Notes: generated by a model not told the origin, from the sequence alone. DNA of 64,000 nucleotides from Candidatus Ligilactobacillus avistercoris (GCA_019119415.1 DWXB01000007.1:1-64000); one strand, 5' to 3'. Positions 1-8,261 are shown, counted from the stretch's first letter. A program made the numbers and translations.

Positions 1-131
1 TCATCAGTATATCCAGTATTATAATAACGACAGAATTAAAGTAAAACTAAAAGGACTGAGTCCTGTTCAATACAGAATTCAGTCCCAGGTTGCCTAGTTA
101 ATAAAGTGTCCAATTTTTGGGGTTCACTTCA
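1..131 (+). mobile_element. Right end of an IS3-family (IS150-group-like) insertion sequence
   Basis: The first 97 bases encode the last residues of an IS3-type transposase. They are followed 8 bases later by a terminal-repeat-like sequence at about 105-131, which read on the minus strand begins TGAAGTGAACCCC and continues with an AAAAATTGGACACT stretch. That closely resembles the ends of IS150-group elements. The element enters from the left, so its size and left end cannot be seen. Its outer end lies about 98 bases before the cbpA start, so it could have brought or removed promoter signals for that gene. Confidence 0.8.
2..97 (+). CDS. IS3-family transposase OrfB, C-terminal fragment (cut by window edge)
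   Basis: The frame reads HQYIQYYNNDRIKVKLKGLS and ends shortly after with a TAG at 95-97. The YYNND-RIK-LKGLSPVQYR pattern is the usual C-terminus of IS3-family OrfB (DDE integrase) transposases, just downstream of the catalytic glutamate helix. The fragment is intact up to its stop and is followed by the terminal repeat in the normal arrangement. Whether the complete element is functional cannot be judged from this window. Confidence 0.8.
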   Translation, partial: HQYIQYYNNDRIKVKLKGLSPVQYRIQSQVA

Positions 132-228
132 ATTACCGGACTTGCGGGGCGCTTTTTAAATTCCCCGTTTCATGGGGAAGATTTTATGGTATGGTAGACG
201 GGAGTTAAGGTACCGGGAGGGATAAATC

Positions 229-864
229 ATGCTAATGAAGGACCTCATTAAGCCCAAAGCTGAACTTACAACTGTACGTGAGGACGCTACCCTAGAAGAA
301 GCACTCACCGTTTTAGAAACATCCGGGTTCCGGTGCGTCCCAATCCTTGACGCGACGGGTAACATCTACCGCGGAAACATCTATAAGATGCACATCTACC
401 GGCATAAATCCCGTGGTGGTGACATGCAGCTGCCCGTGACCCACCTGCTGAAAAACGCAACCAAGTTTGTCACGCTAAACTCCCAGTTCTTCACGGTCTT
501 CTTCGCCATCCGGGACCTGCCGTACATTACCGTTTTAGACGAAAACAACCGGTTTTATGGGATTTTGACCCATAACCGGCTCCTTAAAATGCTCTCCCAG
601 TCGTGGAACGTCGATATTGGGAGCTATGTCCTAACGGTCACCTCACCAGACGAACGGGGGGATCTCGTTAGCATCGCCAAAATTATCACGAAGTACACCG
701 CCATTGCCAGCTGCATGACGCTTGATATCCGGACGGATGGGGAACCCCGGCGGACAATGTTCACCCTGCCAGCTGACGTGACCCCCACAAAGCTTAACAA
801 GATTGTGGCTAACCTTAAGCGCAAACACTTTGACGTTCCTGAAATTGAAAACCTCCGGGAATAG
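229..864 (+). CDS. cbpA: CBS-domain c-di-AMP-binding protein (CbpA-like)
   Basis: This is a 211-residue soluble protein with two CBS motifs (about residues 1-65 and 70-130) and a C-terminal ACT-like region (about 135-205). The same architecture is found in Firmicutes CbpA proteins that bind cyclic di-AMP, a second messenger tied to potassium and osmotic balance. CBS signatures include the FRCVPILD and YITVLDENNRFYGIL segments. The ATG at 229 follows GGGAGGG at good spacing, with a second in-frame ATG two codons later. It stands alone between an IS end and a convergent operon. A short inverted repeat (TTCCCC/GGGGAA, 161-179) lies in the leader. The family assignment is firm; c-di-AMP binding is inferred from the family. 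Confidence 0.75.
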   Translation: MLMKDLIKPKAELTTVREDATLEEALTVLETSGFRCVPILDATGNIYRGNIYKMHIYRHKSRGGDMQLPVTHLLKNATKFVTLNSQFFTVFFAIRDLPYITVLDENNRFYGILTHNRLLKMLSQSWNVDIGSYVLTVTSPDERGDLVSIAKIITKYTAIASCMTLDIRTDGEPRRTMFTLPADVTPTKLNKIVANLKRKHFDVPEIENLRE

Positions 865-869
865 TTTTT

Positions 870-1085
870 CTAAATCCGCGTGACCTGAAGAACCGCATCC
901 ACGTACTCCTTTTTCGGGTGGGTTGCATCGTGAACGATAATTGTCCGCCCCACCACGCGCCACTGGGCATTGTTATCGCCCACCATTAACGTGTCTCCGG
1001 GAAGCGGAAGAATTCCTAATTCAACCGTTACCGTTCCTGAGTTCCCCTGGAGCGGTTGATCCGCATTGATTTGTACTCGCCACAT
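870..1085 (-). CDS. Small uncharacterised protein (71 aa), last gene of the alr-mazF operon
   Basis: No family was recognised. The protein is short, soluble and probably beta-rich, with many alternating hydrophobic residues (for example TVTVELGILPLPGDTLMVG), and has no membrane segment or signal peptide. The ATG at 1085 has AAGGATGATGGAAG upstream. It follows mazF by about 66 bases on the same strand, and its stop lies 5 bases from the convergent cbpA stop. The real-gene call rests on position, ribosome binding site and lack of a better overlapping frame. Confidence 0.55.
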   Translation of the reverse strand: MWRVQINADQPLQGNSGTVTVELGILPLPGDTLMVGDNNAQWRVVGRTIIVHDATHPKKEYVDAVLQVTRI

Positions 1086-1151
1086 CTTCCATCATCCTTA
1101 CTATTATTAAACTCAACTTTATTTCGCTGGTAAAAAAGCGCGGCCAACCAC

Positions 1152-1538
1152 CTAGTGTTCCCGCGATTTTCCGGTATGTAACCGCACTAACCCCACGCTC
1201 ACCTTTAACGCCCCATCAACGTCGTGCATCACTTGTGAGTCAAGGTGGGTTACCCGGTCCTCCAACCGCTGCTTATCAATCGTCCGAATTTGCTCAAGCA
1301 ACACAACGGAATCCCGCTCAAGCCCCGTTTTCTTAGCTTCCAGGGCAACGTGCGTCACCATCCGCGGCTTCGTAATCCGGGAAGTAATTGCCGCCACAAT
1401 CACCGTTGGACTGTACTTATTACCAATATTATTCTGGATCACCAGTACTGGCCGGCTTCCTCCCTGCTCTGAGCCAACAACCGGTGAAAGGTTTGCGAAG
1501 AAGACATCGCCCCGCTTCACCACGCTATTCTCTGTCAA
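1152..1538 (-). CDS. mazF: MazF/PemK-family endoribonuclease toxin
   Basis: The protein has 128 residues. MazF-type toxins cleave mRNA at short single-stranded motifs, and the chromosomal copy beside alr is the EndoA/NdoA type of Bacilli. Hallmarks are the N-terminal [20 protein letters not shown] segment, RPVLVIQNN with the conserved arginine and proline, and the later [13 protein letters not shown] strand with the conserved acidic and arginine residues. The best start is a TTG at 1538, because GGGGGA lies at good spacing and no better start exists. It follows the candidate antitoxin gene by 24 bases. The partner is not a recognisable MazE of the AbrB fold. Confidence 0.9.
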   Translation of the reverse strand: MTENSVVKRGDVFFANLSPVVGSEQGGSRPVLVIQNNIGNKYSPTVIVAAITSRITKPRMVTHVALEAKKTGLERDSVVLLEQIRTIDKQRLEDRVTHLDSQVMHDVDGALKVSVGLVRLHTGKSREH

Positions 1539-1562
1539 TTAAAATCCCCCATTACTGTCGCC

Positions 1563-1808
1563 TTAATTACGGCGGGAATCCGCAGTCTCCTCCTGCTGAA
1601 CACCCTCCGCAATTGGCCGGTTAATTGTTCCCATTACACCGTATCCCGTGATTAACTGTTCCAGGTACGGCTGGTACTTTAAAATGTGCGCCGCATACTC
1701 CGGATGCGTCACTAAATCTTCCCGTGTAACCTCGTAAAAAGCACAATACTCTGCTAGGTGCTTGTAACCTGTAATATCTGCTTGCTCGTTATTTCCGTAT
1801 TTAGTCAT
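1563..1808 (-). CDS. Small protein in the antitoxin position upstream of mazF
   Basis: The protein has 81 residues if the ATG at 1808 is used. That start has AGAGG five bases upstream, while the in-frame ATG at 1844 has no ribosome binding site. No known family was recognised. It is acidic and probably helical (TGYKHLAEYCAFYEVTRED), followed by a Gly/Thr-containing tail that ends in a charged stretch. It sits between alr and mazF, where Bacillus carries the mazE-type antitoxin gene ndoAI. The antitoxin role is inferred only from this position. It lacks the short ribbon-helix-helix or AbrB sequences expected of MazE. Confidence 0.6.
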   Translation of the reverse strand: MTKYGNNEQADITGYKHLAEYCAFYEVTREDLVTHPEYAAHILKYQPYLEQLITGYGVMGTINRPIAEGVQQEETADSRRN

Positions 1809-1880
1809 GGCGCCTCTATCCCTCATTAAGTTCTCCAGTTCCATAATAAACCACGGAATGCCACGCCAGTCAAGGTTCTT

Positions 1881-2999
1881 TTATTTACGGTATTCGCGTT
1901 TAATTCGGTCTGACAAGCAACACGTAATTTCGTAGTTAATTGTATGCGCATAATCAGCAACATCCTGCGGGGTAATCACACTACCGTTATTTTCGCCAAT
2001 TAACGTGACCCGCGTCCCTTGAGGATAGGCGTGCGGGAGCCGAATCATGAACTGGTCCATGCATACACGCCCAACAATCTCACAAAAATGACCATCAACC
2101 AGAACCTGGGAACCCTGCATTCGCCGGAGCCACCCGTCGGCATAGCCCATCGGCACCGTCCCAATCCATTCGAGCTTTTGCGCCGTGTAGGTCTTGCCGT
2201 ATCCCACCGAGTCACCCGGGTTAATCTGCTTAACAAACACGAGCTCACTTTCAAGGGTCAAAGCTGAATGGAACTCCGCCGGCATCGCCTGGGCCGTTCC
2301 CGCCGGATTCATCCCGTACATTGCTACTCCTAACCGGATGGCGTTTCCGCCACACTCCTTGTGCCACAACGCAGCGGCAGAGTTAGCAACGTGTACAAAC
2401 CGCGGTTTGGCAGTCACAGGTGCCATTAGTTCCTTAAACCGGGCCATTTGCTGCTCGTAGTAGGCTGGATCCGGATCATCGGCCGTCGCAAAGTGGGTAA
2501 AGATCCCCTCCAGATCAAACTCCTGGGGATGAGCCGTAATAAACTGCAGAGCACTTTGAAGTTCATCTGAACTGGTAAAGCCAATCCGGCCCATTCCTGA
2601 ATCAAGTGCCAGGTGAACCTTTAACCGCCGGTGTTCCTGCGCTAAAAGCGGCTGGGCGGCGGTTAAAAAGGCGGTATCAGCCACCGTCACGGAGAGGTCG
2701 TGCATTGCACTGTATACCGCCGTATTGGCCGACGTTACGCCCAGAACCAGAATCGTTTTCGTGATTCCCGCGTTCCGGAGAGCAACCCCTTCGTCAATGA
2801 CCGCAACACAAAAACCGTCGACGCCCGCTTCCACGGCCGCCTGAGCCACTGGCAATAACCCATAACCGTAGGCGTTGGCCTTAACGACCGCAAACAATGA
2901 CTGATCGGCGGCCATCCGGGCCCGTTCCCGCCGAATGTTTTCCTTAATTGCTCCTAAATCAATGATTGCCTTGGAGTTCCGGTGCTTTCCAATAATCAC
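1881..2999 (-). CDS. alr: Alanine racemase
   Basis: The protein has 372 residues, normal for the family. It interconverts L- and D-alanine with pyridoxal phosphate and supplies D-alanine for peptidoglycan and teichoic acids. The N-terminal AVVKANAYGYG segment carries the PLP lysine, and the C-terminal beta domain has the catalytic-tyrosine region around AMYGMNPAG and the RVCMDQFM motif. The start is a GTG at 2999 that overlaps the acpS stop (GTGA), so the two genes are translationally coupled. It belongs to the murF-cshA-acpS-alr-mazF transcription unit. Confidence 0.97.
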   Translation of the reverse strand: MIIGKHRNSKAIIDLGAIKENIRRERARMAADQSLFAVVKANAYGYGLLPVAQAAVEAGVDGFCVAVIDEGVALRNAGITKTILVLGVTSANTAVYSAMHDLSVTVADTAFLTAAQPLLAQEHRRLKVHLALDSGMGRIGFTSSDELQSALQFITAHPQEFDLEGIFTHFATADDPDPAYYEQQMARFKELMAPVTAKPRFVHVANSAAALWHKECGGNAIRLGVAMYGMNPAGTAQAMPAEFHSALTLESELVFVKQINPGDSVGYGKTYTAQKLEWIGTVPMGYADGWLRRMQGSQVLVDGHFCEIVGRVCMDQFMIRLPHAYPQGTRVTLIGENNGSVITPQDVADYAHTINYEITCCLSDRIKREYRK

Positions 3000-3373
3000 T
3001 CGTCTTCCCCTCCGTTCTGTTCCAGAATCACTTCCGTCCCCGCCAACTCATCCGTATGGGTGATACTAACATGGGCGGTTAACACTCCTTTCCGGGGATG
3101 GGCGGCAAAGTATGGTTTCCCCGCCTTGTCATTTAAAACCGTGAGATCGTGGAACCCCACGCTTTTACCAATTCCCATTCCCAGTGCCTTACTGTACGAT
3201 TCCTTTGCCGAGAACCGGCCCGCTAAGTATTCAACCTGGCGTTTTGGCGATGGCAACGCATCGTACTGTTCCCGCTCGCGGGGAGTTAGGACGTAGTCAA
3301 TAAAGTGCTGCTTGGCTGCCGCCCGTTTTATTCGGGCTAGCGGGGCAACGTCAATCCCAATCCCGTAAATCAT
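2996..3373 (-). CDS. acpS: Holo-[acyl-carrier-protein] synthase
   Basis: The 125-residue enzyme transfers 4'-phosphopantetheine from coenzyme A to acyl carrier protein, activating it for fatty-acid synthesis. The two family signatures are present: GIGIDVAPLARI at the N-terminus and GRFSAKESYSKALG in the middle, carrying the metal-binding Asp and Glu. The C-terminal SITHTDELA strand is also typical. The ATG at 3373 follows AAGGAGGGAACCGG. The acpS-alr order next to mazF is common in Bacilli. Confidence 0.95.
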   Translation of the reverse strand: MIYGIGIDVAPLARIKRAAAKQHFIDYVLTPREREQYDALPSPKRQVEYLAGRFSAKESYSKALGMGIGKSVGFHDLTVLNDKAGKPYFAAHPRKGVLTAHVSITHTDELAGTEVILEQNGGEDE

Positions 3374-3394
3374 CCGGTTCCCTCCTTAACTAAA

Positions 3395-4876
3395 CTACTT
3401 CTTCTTGCGAATCGTGTATCCGCCTGCCCGCTTGCGGCCATCCTGCCGCGTTCTTGTCCGGCACTTAGTGGTTTTGCGGGAAGAACCTTGCTGCATTTTC
3501 CCCCGCTGTTTACCATTCGGCCGGTGCCCCCGGTTATTCTCGTGGTGCCGCCGGGGAAGCGGGCGTTCCGCCGTAATGCGCACGGGAAGCGTTCGCTGCT
3601 GGTCCTTGGTTAGTTCATCGACAAACGCCGTGACCAAATCAACCGCATCATTATGTGCTAACAATTGCCGGGCAACATCCTCGTACTTCGTATGGTCGGT
3701 TTGTGCCACTAACTCTTGAATTCGCCGTTGCGCCTGGGCAAGCTGGCCCGCAAACGCCTCATCCTGGGTTGGGGGCTTGAGCGGCATCATTCGTTTATTA
3801 GTCAGCTGCTCAATCGCCCGAAGGTACGGGCGTTCGTTTCCGGTAACAAAGGTAACCGCCACCCCGTGTTTCCCGGCCCGGCCAGTCCGCCCAATCCGGT
3901 GAACGTAGCTCTCTGGGTCCTGGGGAATGTCGTAGTTATATACGTGGGTCACCGCAGAAATATCCAGTCCCCGCGCCGCGACATCCGTTGCGACCAGGAC
4001 GGCCAACCGCCCCGCACGGAACTGGCGCATGACAAGTGTGCGTTGCTGCTGGGTCAAATCACCGTGGATTCCGCCGGCGTTAAAGCCTCTGGTTTGCAAT
4101 CCCCGGGTCAACTCATCCACCCGGCGCTTAGTGCGGCCAAAAATAATCGCATACTGCGGGTGTTGGACGTCTAAGAGGCGGGTAAGGGTATCAAACTTTT
4201 CCCGCTCCTGAACCCGCACAAAGTACTGGTCAACAAGGTCGGTGGTCAGCTCCTGGGCCTGCACCTTTACGATTGCCGGGTGCGTCATGAACTGCTGGCT
4301 GACCTGCATAATTGCTGGGGGCATCGTTGCGGAAAACAGTAACGTCTGCCGCTTCGCAGGAGTCCGTTTAAGAATATGCCGGATATCATCCAAAAAGCCC
4401 ATATCAAGCATTTCATCGGCTTCGTCCAGCACCACCGTCTGCACGTTACTTAAATCAATGGTGTGGCGGTTAAGGTGGTCAAGGAGTCGTCCCGGGGTTC
4501 CCACTAAAATCTGCGGGGGACGCCGTAAACTCCGGATCTGGCGGCGGATATCCGCCCCCCCGTAAACAACCTGCACGTGAGCGCGTTTTTCCTTTCCCAG
4601 CTTAAACAACTCTTCCTGGGTCTGCCCGGCCAACTCCCGCGTTGGGGCAATGACCAATGCTTGGATAACGTTCCTTCCCGGGTTAATCCGCTGAAGAAGC
4701 CCCAGTCCAAAAGCGGCCGTTTTCCCGGTTCCCGTTTGAGCCTGCCCCACAACGTCTGTCCCGGCTAATTCTAGCGGAATGGTTTTTGCCTGAATCGGGG
4801 TGGGCGTGGTGTATCCACACCGGGCAACCGCAGCAAGTAGTTCCTGATCTAAACCTAAATCTGCAAATTGTTCCAC
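3395..4876 (-). CDS. cshA: DEAD-box ATP-dependent RNA helicase CshA
   Basis: The 493-residue helicase acts in RNA turnover and ribosome assembly and is a degradosome partner in Firmicutes. Motifs appear in order: Q-motif TPTPIQ, motif I AQTGTGKT, Ia PTRELA, II DEAD, III SAT, then the helicase C domain with HRIGRTGRAG (motif VI). The C-terminal tail of about 60 residues is strongly basic (Arg, Lys, His, Asn), as in CshA-type proteins that hold RNA. The start is a GTG at 4876 with AGGAGAAAAAC upstream, 10 bases after the murF stop. It is therefore co-transcribed with cell-wall genes. Confidence 0.95.
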   Translation of the reverse strand: MEQFADLGLDQELLAAVARCGYTTPTPIQAKTIPLELAGTDVVGQAQTGTGKTAAFGLGLLQRINPGRNVIQALVIAPTRELAGQTQEELFKLGKEKRAHVQVVYGGADIRRQIRSLRRPPQILVGTPGRLLDHLNRHTIDLSNVQTVVLDEADEMLDMGFLDDIRHILKRTPAKRQTLLFSATMPPAIMQVSQQFMTHPAIVKVQAQELTTDLVDQYFVRVQEREKFDTLTRLLDVQHPQYAIIFGRTKRRVDELTRGLQTRGFNAGGIHGDLTQQQRTLVMRQFRAGRLAVLVATDVAARGLDISAVTHVYNYDIPQDPESYVHRIGRTGRAGKHGVAVTFVTGNERPYLRAIEQLTNKRMMPLKPPTQDEAFAGQLAQAQRRIQELVAQTDHTKYEDVARQLLAHNDAVDLVTAFVDELTKDQQRTLPVRITAERPLPRRHHENNRGHRPNGKQRGKMQQGSSRKTTKCRTRTRQDGRKRAGGYTIRKKK

Positions 4877-4885
4877 GTTTTTCTC

Positions 4886-6268
4886 CTAACCAACTGACGG
4901 TGTTGTCAGCGCCGCCAAGACCTTCTCAAGGTGCACGCCGTGACTTCCCTTCAAGAGAACAATGTCATCGGCTTGCACGGTTGACAATAAATCACTAATT
5001 AAAACGGGCTGCTGGGCCAACGGGTACCAGTGAACCTGGTCTTCCCCGTAGCGGTCAGTCAATGCAGCCGCTAAGTTCTTCATCAGGTCACCACACAGGT
5101 AAACCTGCTGAATCTTGTGGGGATCGAGGGTATCTGCTAACGCTGCGTGCATCGCCGCCCCCTGCTCTCCAAGCTCCAACATATCACCCAAAACAACGAT
5201 CCGCCGGCCATCTGTTGGGGCCTTGGCAAACGCCGCTAACACTTCCCGCGCCGCCGTTGGGTTAGAGTTATACACGTCGCTCAAAATCCGCATTCCACTC
5301 GGGGCAACCCGCCATTCCGTCCGGTTCGCGGTGAGTGCAAACGTTCCTAGCGCCTCCCGCATATCAGCGGCGGGCACCTTAAATAGCTGCCCTACACTTA
5401 ACGCTGCCAAAGCGTTCATCACGTTATACGTCCCAATCATATTGACGGTCATCGGCTCATCCGGCCACGCACTAGCCGTAAACGTCGTGGTCGTCGCATC
5501 CCCCGTAATTTTCCGGGCAATGAGGTCATCATTTTTCTGCGTTCCAAACGTGCGAACATCCTGCGCTAAATCAACGGTCCGCGCCCGTAACAGCGGCTCG
5601 TCACCGTTGTAAACCAGGGTACCGTCCGCTTTCAGCCCGTGGGTAATTTCCATCTTAGCATCCGCAATGCGTTCCCGGGTTCCAAAGAATTCGATGTGGG
5701 CTTCCCCAATCATGGTAATCACCGCAACGTCTGGCGACACCAGCTTGCTTAGTGCATCAAGTTGACCGCTCCGGTCCATTCCCATCTCAACGACCAACAC
5801 TTCCGTCCGTTCATCCATTCCCAGCACGGTAACTGGCACACCGATTTCATTATTAAAGTTGGCGTTCGTCTTATGAACGGTAAAGGTTGTTCCCAGAACC
5901 GCGGCAATCATATCCTTCGTGGTCGTCTTACCGTTACTTCCCGTTACGGCAACCACCCGCGGATTAACCCGTTCAAGGTAGTACCGGGCAAGGCGCTGCA
6001 GTGCCGCTAGGGTATCCGGCACAACAATTGCGGGCAAGTCCACCGGTGCCGAGCCACGGTCAGCCTGCCATAGCGTTGCTACCGCCCCAGCCTGCTTAGC
6101 CGCTGCGACATACGCGTGCCCATCATGTTCGCCAACCAGCGGGATAAACAGTGCTCCTGCGGTTAATTGGCGACTATCAAATCCCACACTTGTAACCGTC
6201 ACCTGACCAGCGTCAACCGGTTCAGGCGCGGCAAGCGCTTGGGCAACCTCACTTAACTGCATGTTCAT
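4886..6268 (-). CDS. murF: UDP-N-acetylmuramoyl-tripeptide--D-alanyl-D-alanine ligase
   Basis: The 460-residue cytoplasmic Mur ligase adds the D-Ala-D-Ala dipeptide to the UDP-MurNAc-tripeptide. The ATP-binding loop VTGSNGKTTTKDM is at about residues 109-121. The family EMGMDRSGQ segment, the NSNPTAA motif and the C-terminal GDMLELG region are present. It is the first gene of the operon that later encodes alanine racemase, so D-alanine supply and use sit in one transcript. The ATG at 6268 follows GGAAGGAAAG; an ATG two codons later is an alternative. Confidence 0.96.
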   Translation of the reverse strand: MNMQLSEVAQALAAPEPVDAGQVTVTSVGFDSRQLTAGALFIPLVGEHDGHAYVAAAKQAGAVATLWQADRGSAPVDLPAIVVPDTLAALQRLARYYLERVNPRVVAVTGSNGKTTTKDMIAAVLGTTFTVHKTNANFNNEIGVPVTVLGMDERTEVLVVEMGMDRSGQLDALSKLVSPDVAVITMIGEAHIEFFGTRERIADAKMEITHGLKADGTLVYNGDEPLLRARTVDLAQDVRTFGTQKNDDLIARKITGDATTTTFTASAWPDEPMTVNMIGTYNVMNALAALSVGQLFKVPAADMREALGTFALTANRTEWRVAPSGMRILSDVYNSNPTAAREVLAAFAKAPTDGRRIVVLGDMLELGEQGAAMHAALADTLDPHKIQQVYLCGDLMKNLAAALTDRYGEDQVHWYPLAQQPVLISDLLSTVQADDIVLLKGSHGVHLEKVLAALTTPSVG

Positions 6269-6358
6269 ATTATGCTTTCCTTCCGTTTCTCAAGGGCGGT
6301 CTTCCGCCCGTTCTCCCCGTTATTGTACCATACTGTACTTCCGGTAAAGTGAACCCTA

Positions 6359-6387
6359 ACTATATCCTCCTCATGAATAAAAGTCAA
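6359..6387 (-). promoter_or_regulatory. Promoter of the murF-cshA-acpS-alr-mazF operon
   Basis: On the minus strand TTGACT (6382-6387) and TATAGT (6359-6364) are 17 bases apart, about 90 bases before murF. A second -10-like TACAAT lies at 6322-6327. Motif inspection only. Confidence 0.6.
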
Positions 6388-6434
6388 TTAAAAACGGTCG
6401 TGCCTAACAACAGAAATCAGGCATAAGGTAGCAA

Positions 6435-6468
6435 CAAGGAGGTTACGCATTTTAACGCAACCTCCTTG
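6435..6468 (-). terminator. Hairpin after htpX
   Basis: A 10-bp perfect stem (CAAGGAGGTT/AACCTCCTTG) with inner GCG/CGC pairing lies 38 bases after the htpX stop. The T-run is poor on both strands, so it may be a weak terminator or an mRNA 3' end stabiliser. The stem contains a Shine-Dalgarno sequence. Confidence 0.5.
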
Positions 6469-6505
6469 CTGGAATAATAATTATCCTGTCATTTAATCAA
6501 TCAAA

Positions 6506-7405
6506 CTACATCGCTTCCAACCGCTTAATCCGATCGGCCACCGGCGGGTGAGTATCAAAGAGGTGGGTCCACGACCGTTTTTTAAACGGGTTAGCAATGT
6601 ATAACCCGGCGCTACTAGCATCGGCGGCCTTCATTGGCTCACTATCAGTGATCTTTTGCAAGGCACTGATTAAACCATGCGGATTCCGGGTAAGCTCCAC
6701 CCCCGAAGCATCGGCCAGGTATTCCCGGTTACGAGAGAGAGCCATCTGAGCGAGGGTGGCCGCCAGCGGTCCGAGCAGCAGTACTAACACCGACCCAACG
6801 GCAAACACAATTGTTAGTACGCCGTTTCCGTTATCCTCATCATCCCGGTCGACCCGGCCACCGCCCCACCAAAAGAAGCGCATCCCCATGCTTACCAGGA
6901 CGGACACAACCGAAACGAGGGCAAGCGAAATGGTCTGGAGCCGAATGTCATAATTGCGGATGTGGGAAACCTCGTGAGCAATTACCCCTTCTAGTTCCTC
7001 CCGGTTTAGCCGGTCCAACAACCCCTGCGTGACCGCAACCGCCGCTTTCTCTGGCCGGTTGCCCGTCGCAAATGCGTTTGGACTAGGGTCATCAATGATA
7101 AACACCCGGGGCATGGGAACATTTGCCGCTAAAGCCATGTCCTCCACCACGTGCCAGAGCTCCGGGTACTCGGCGGCCGTGTGAATCTCCCGGGCATGGT
7201 TCATGTTCATGACGATTTCAGTCGACTGACTCCAAGTCACAATGAAGTAAATAATCCCCAAAACCACCGCAGCAACCAGTCCCGCACTGATACTTCCGAA
7301 AAACAGGTCCCCCACAGCGGCGCCCACGACCGCAACCAACAAAATAAATGCCGTCAGGACGTAAACCGTGCGGCGTTTATTCTGTGCAATTTGCTGAAAC
7401 AACAC
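6506..7405 (-). CDS. htpX: HtpX-type membrane zinc metalloprotease
   Basis: The 299-residue M48-family protease is embedded in the membrane and degrades damaged membrane proteins. Two hydrophobic segments occur near the N-terminus (about residues 15-60) and two more after the active site. The zinc motif is HEVSH within [12 protein letters not shown] at about residue 140, with the third ligand glutamate in [12 protein letters not shown]. The start is a GTG at 7405 with AGGTGG upstream. It lies 13 bases after lemA, a pairing common in Lactobacillales. Confidence 0.95.
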   Translation of the reverse strand: MLFQQIAQNKRRTVYVLTAFILLVAVVGAAVGDLFFGSISAGLVAAVVLGIIYFIVTWSQSTEIVMNMNHAREIHTAAEYPELWHVVEDMALAANVPMPRVFIIDDPSPNAFATGNRPEKAAVAVTQGLLDRLNREELEGVIAHEVSHIRNYDIRLQTISLALVSVVSVLVSMGMRFFWWGGGRVDRDDEDNGNGVLTIVFAVGSVLVLLLGPLAATLAQMALSRNREYLADASGVELTRNPHGLISALQKITDSEPMKAADASSAGLYIANPFKKRSWTHLFDTHPPVADRIKRLEAM

Positions 7406-7418
7406 GGCGCATCACCAC

Positions 7419-7979
7419 CTAGAACTTTACTTCTGGGACCTGCTGAGCCTCAGCCGGGGCCTGCAGGTAATCCACCTTAGTTAAGCCGCTTAACCGGGCA
7501 ATGATGTTCGTCGGGAACGTCACTAATTTCTGGTTAAAGTTGGCCGCCTGGTTATTAAAAAGCTGCCGCGAGTACGCAATCTTGTTTTCGGTGTTACTTA
7601 GCTCCTCCTGTAACTGAGAAAACTCTGTGCTGGCCTTCAAATCAGGGTAATTTTCTGATAACGCAAAAATCGACTTTAAGCTATCAGTAATCTGATTAGA
7701 AAGTTCCATCTTTTGTTGGTGATCATCTGCCGGAACGTTAACCAACTGGTTCCGCAGCTGCACGACCTGTTCAAAGGTGCTCTTTTCGTGTTCGGCATAC
7801 CCCTTTACCGTGTTAACCAGGTTCGGAATCAAGTCGTTCCGCCGCTGAAGCTGTACGTCAATCTGGCTCCACGCCTCTTCGGTGTACACCTTGGCCCGTT
7901 GAAGCCCGTTATACAAAACAATATAGCCGCCGATTAAAATTACGGCCAACACAATAATAATGATGAGTAACCATTTCAT
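7419..7979 (-). CDS. lemA: LemA family membrane protein
   Basis: The 186-residue protein has one N-terminal membrane helix (about residues 2-25) and then a long helical coiled-coil-like domain. Family signatures are the EEAWSQIDVQLQRRNDLIPN segment and the later SENYPDLKAS motif. The ATG at 7979 follows AAGGAGG at ideal spacing, so the longer in-frame extension upstream is rejected. Function is unknown, but the gene is regularly paired with htpX, suggesting envelope quality control. It has its own extended -10 promoter. Confidence 0.93.
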   Translation of the reverse strand: MKWLLIIIIVLAVILIGGYIVLYNGLQRAKVYTEEAWSQIDVQLQRRNDLIPNLVNTVKGYAEHEKSTFEQVVQLRNQLVNVPADDHQQKMELSNQITDSLKSIFALSENYPDLKASTEFSQLQEELSNTENKIAYSRQLFNNQAANFNQKLVTFPTNIIARLSGLTKVDYLQAPAEAQQVPEVKF

Positions 7980-8023
7980 TGTAGTTTCCTCCTTAAAGTT
8001 AGCTGTGAACCGAATGTAGGCCA

Positions 8024-8051
8024 ATCATAGCATATTTGCCCTGAAATCCAA
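8024..8051 (-). promoter_or_regulatory. Promoter of lemA-htpX with extended -10
   Basis: On the minus strand TTGGAT (8046-8051) and TATGAT (8024-8029) are separated by 16 bases, with TGC directly before the -10 as in extended -10 promoters. It lies downstream of the terminator at 8070-8087, so lemA-htpX need not depend on read-through. Confidence 0.6.
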
Positions 8052-8063
8052 ATAAGAAATAAC

Positions 8064-8226
8064 AAAAAAGGGAGCCATTAAGCTCCCCCGTGCAGAACCA
8101 TCTCAAACGATAGCGGAATGCCCGCTCCACAACGGTCATTCCCTTCCCCACAATCCGGTGGTATGGAAGCCTGCAAGTGCGTGTGGTCGGTGCGCCGCAG
8201 CGCTGACCACCTCGACTCATCGCATC
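8064..8226 (-). ncRNA. Candidate structured small RNA between lemA and tetR
   Basis: A region of about 160 bases has its own promoter (8233-8261) and an intrinsic terminator: stem GGGAGC/GCTCCC at 8070-8087 followed on the minus strand by six T. Read on the minus strand it holds several strong hairpins: GTGGTCaGCGC...GCGCaccGACCAC, CTTCC-CCAC...GTGG-GGAAG, and GGAATGaCC...GGgCATTCC. The only open frame across it is a shadow without a ribosome binding site. No known RNA class was recognised; 6S RNA would be the first to test because of size and setting. Confidence 0.55.
8070..8087 (-). terminator. Intrinsic terminator of the small RNA candidate
   Basis: A 6-bp stem (GGGAGC/GCTCCC) with a six-base loop is followed on the minus strand by TTTTTTG. 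Confidence 0.75.
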
Positions 8227-8232
8227 AAATTC

Positions 8233-8261
8233 ATCCTAGTCCATTTTAAGAAAAAACGCAA
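8233..8261 (-). promoter_or_regulatory. Promoter of the small RNA candidate
   Basis: On the minus strand TTGCGT (8256-8261) and TAGGAT (8233-8238) are 17 bases apart. The promoter is divergent from the tetR promoter, whose -35 box starts 10 bases away. Confidence 0.5.

Noticed and set aside
2019..2267. Plus-strand frames opposite alr, murF, rpoC and rpoB
   Set aside because: They overlap conserved genes completely and have no start signals or family match.
7999..8220. 73-residue minus-strand frame across the small RNA candidate
   Set aside because: There is no ribosome binding site, it runs through the terminator and the lemA promoter, and it resembles no protein family.
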